Source of the DNA: Frankiales bacterium
GTDB taxonomy: Bacteria; Actinomycetota; Actinomycetes; Mycobacteriales; SCTD01
Reading direction: 5' to 3'
DNA: 13,871 nucleotides
NCBI GenBank assembly: GCA_025965755.1
Contig: JAOPWI010000132.1
Coordinates: 1-13,871 of the forward strand
Below the pieces are notes generated by a model. The model did no database searches, had not been told where the DNA came from, and saw nothing but the letters and a program-made list of their open reading frames with translations. How positions within the stretch are numbered: position 1 is the first letter of the stretch; each line of letters begins with the position of its first letter. Both the position numbers and the translations under genes were made by a program. Positions 13,707 to 13,871 of the stretch are shown piece by piece.

Positions 13707-13871
13707 TCAGTGCGACCGACGGCCCCGGCGCGGGCTGAGCAGCACGCCGCTGGCCGCACCCACGACCAGGGCGGTGGCGACCGCGAGCACCGGCGCCGGC
13801 ACCGGCACGTTCCGGTCGTCGCCGTCGTCGGCGGGCGGGGCTGCGACCGGCGCGGGCACCGGGACCGGTGA
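13707..13871 (-). CDS. Partial C-terminus of a Pro-rich, membrane-anchored protein
   Basis: This frame is open on the minus strand from the window edge to TGA at 13709-13707 and gives 54 residues. It begins with a Pro/Ala/Val-rich linker (SPVPVPAPVAAPP), then an acidic patch (DDGDD), a second PVPAPV copy, a single membrane segment (about residues 28-46, LAVATALVVGAASGVLL), and a basic tail (PRRGRRSH). The layout suggests an extracytoplasmic domain joined by a flexible linker to a C-terminal anchor, as in many actinobacterial cell-surface proteins. The tail lacks a sortase motif. The N-terminal part and any domain lie outside the window, so no function can be proposed. It converges on the 13190 gene. 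Confidence 0.6.
   Translation of the reverse strand, partial: SPVPVPAPVAAPPADDGDDRNVPVPAPVLAVATALVVGAASGVLLSPRRGRRSH

Overview
This window is a stretch of high-GC (roughly 70-75% by eye) actinobacterial chromosome with housekeeping gene content. It holds twelve complete protein genes and one gene cut off by the right edge. The evidence for an actinomycete is the extreme GC bias at third codon positions, frequent GTG starts, TANNNT-only promoters with leaderless starts, a one-chain class II glycyl-tRNA synthetase, a single-chain dNTPase next to dnaG, and an HrdB/SigA-like sigma factor. The Geodermatophilaceae or a related order would fit, but the sequence alone does not prove a family. No mobile element, CRISPR array, tRNA, rRNA or sign of recent transfer was found, and no stretch over 300 bases lacks a gene.

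Layout. (1) 63-945: a small ABM-fold protein (+) converges on a Bcp-type peroxiredoxin (-), with a hairpin terminator between them. (2) 946-2375: glycyl-tRNA synthetase (glyQS, +) diverges from the peroxiredoxin. (3) 2376-5435: a uracil/xanthine permease (-) converges on glyQS and diverges from upp (+). upp is followed without a gap by a membrane-anchored beta-propeller-like protein of unknown function. Permease plus Upp form a uracil uptake and salvage module. (4) 5477-8794: pyruvate phosphate dikinase (ppdK), followed without a gap by a membrane-anchored DUF218/YdcF-family protein. (5) 8877-13121: dgt, dnaG and a sigma-70 gene whose GTG start overlaps the dnaG stop by 4 bases. This is a replication/transcription cluster that resembles the dnaG-rpoD order of the enterobacterial macromolecular synthesis operon. 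(6) 13190-13871: a conserved-looking 163-aa protein of unknown function (+) converging on the C-terminal end of a Pro-rich, membrane-anchored protein (-) that runs off the window.

Regulation. Transcription-unit starts fall into two classes. In one, TANNNT lies 6-7 nt before the start codon, so the mRNA should be leaderless (ABM protein, peroxiredoxin, upp, dgt, 13190 gene). In the other, TANNNT is followed by a short leader with an AGGAG or GGAGG ribosome site (glyQS, permease, ppdK, dnaG). Both divergent pairs combine one gene of each class, with the two -10 boxes only 5-8 bp apart. The -10 boxes of ppdK and dnaG begin at the stop codon of the preceding gene. The dnaG message is predicted to begin with a GC hairpin. 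I did not find a wholly new system. The points most worth following are the dnaG-sigma coupling, the promoter architecture, and the unknown propeller protein coupled to upp.
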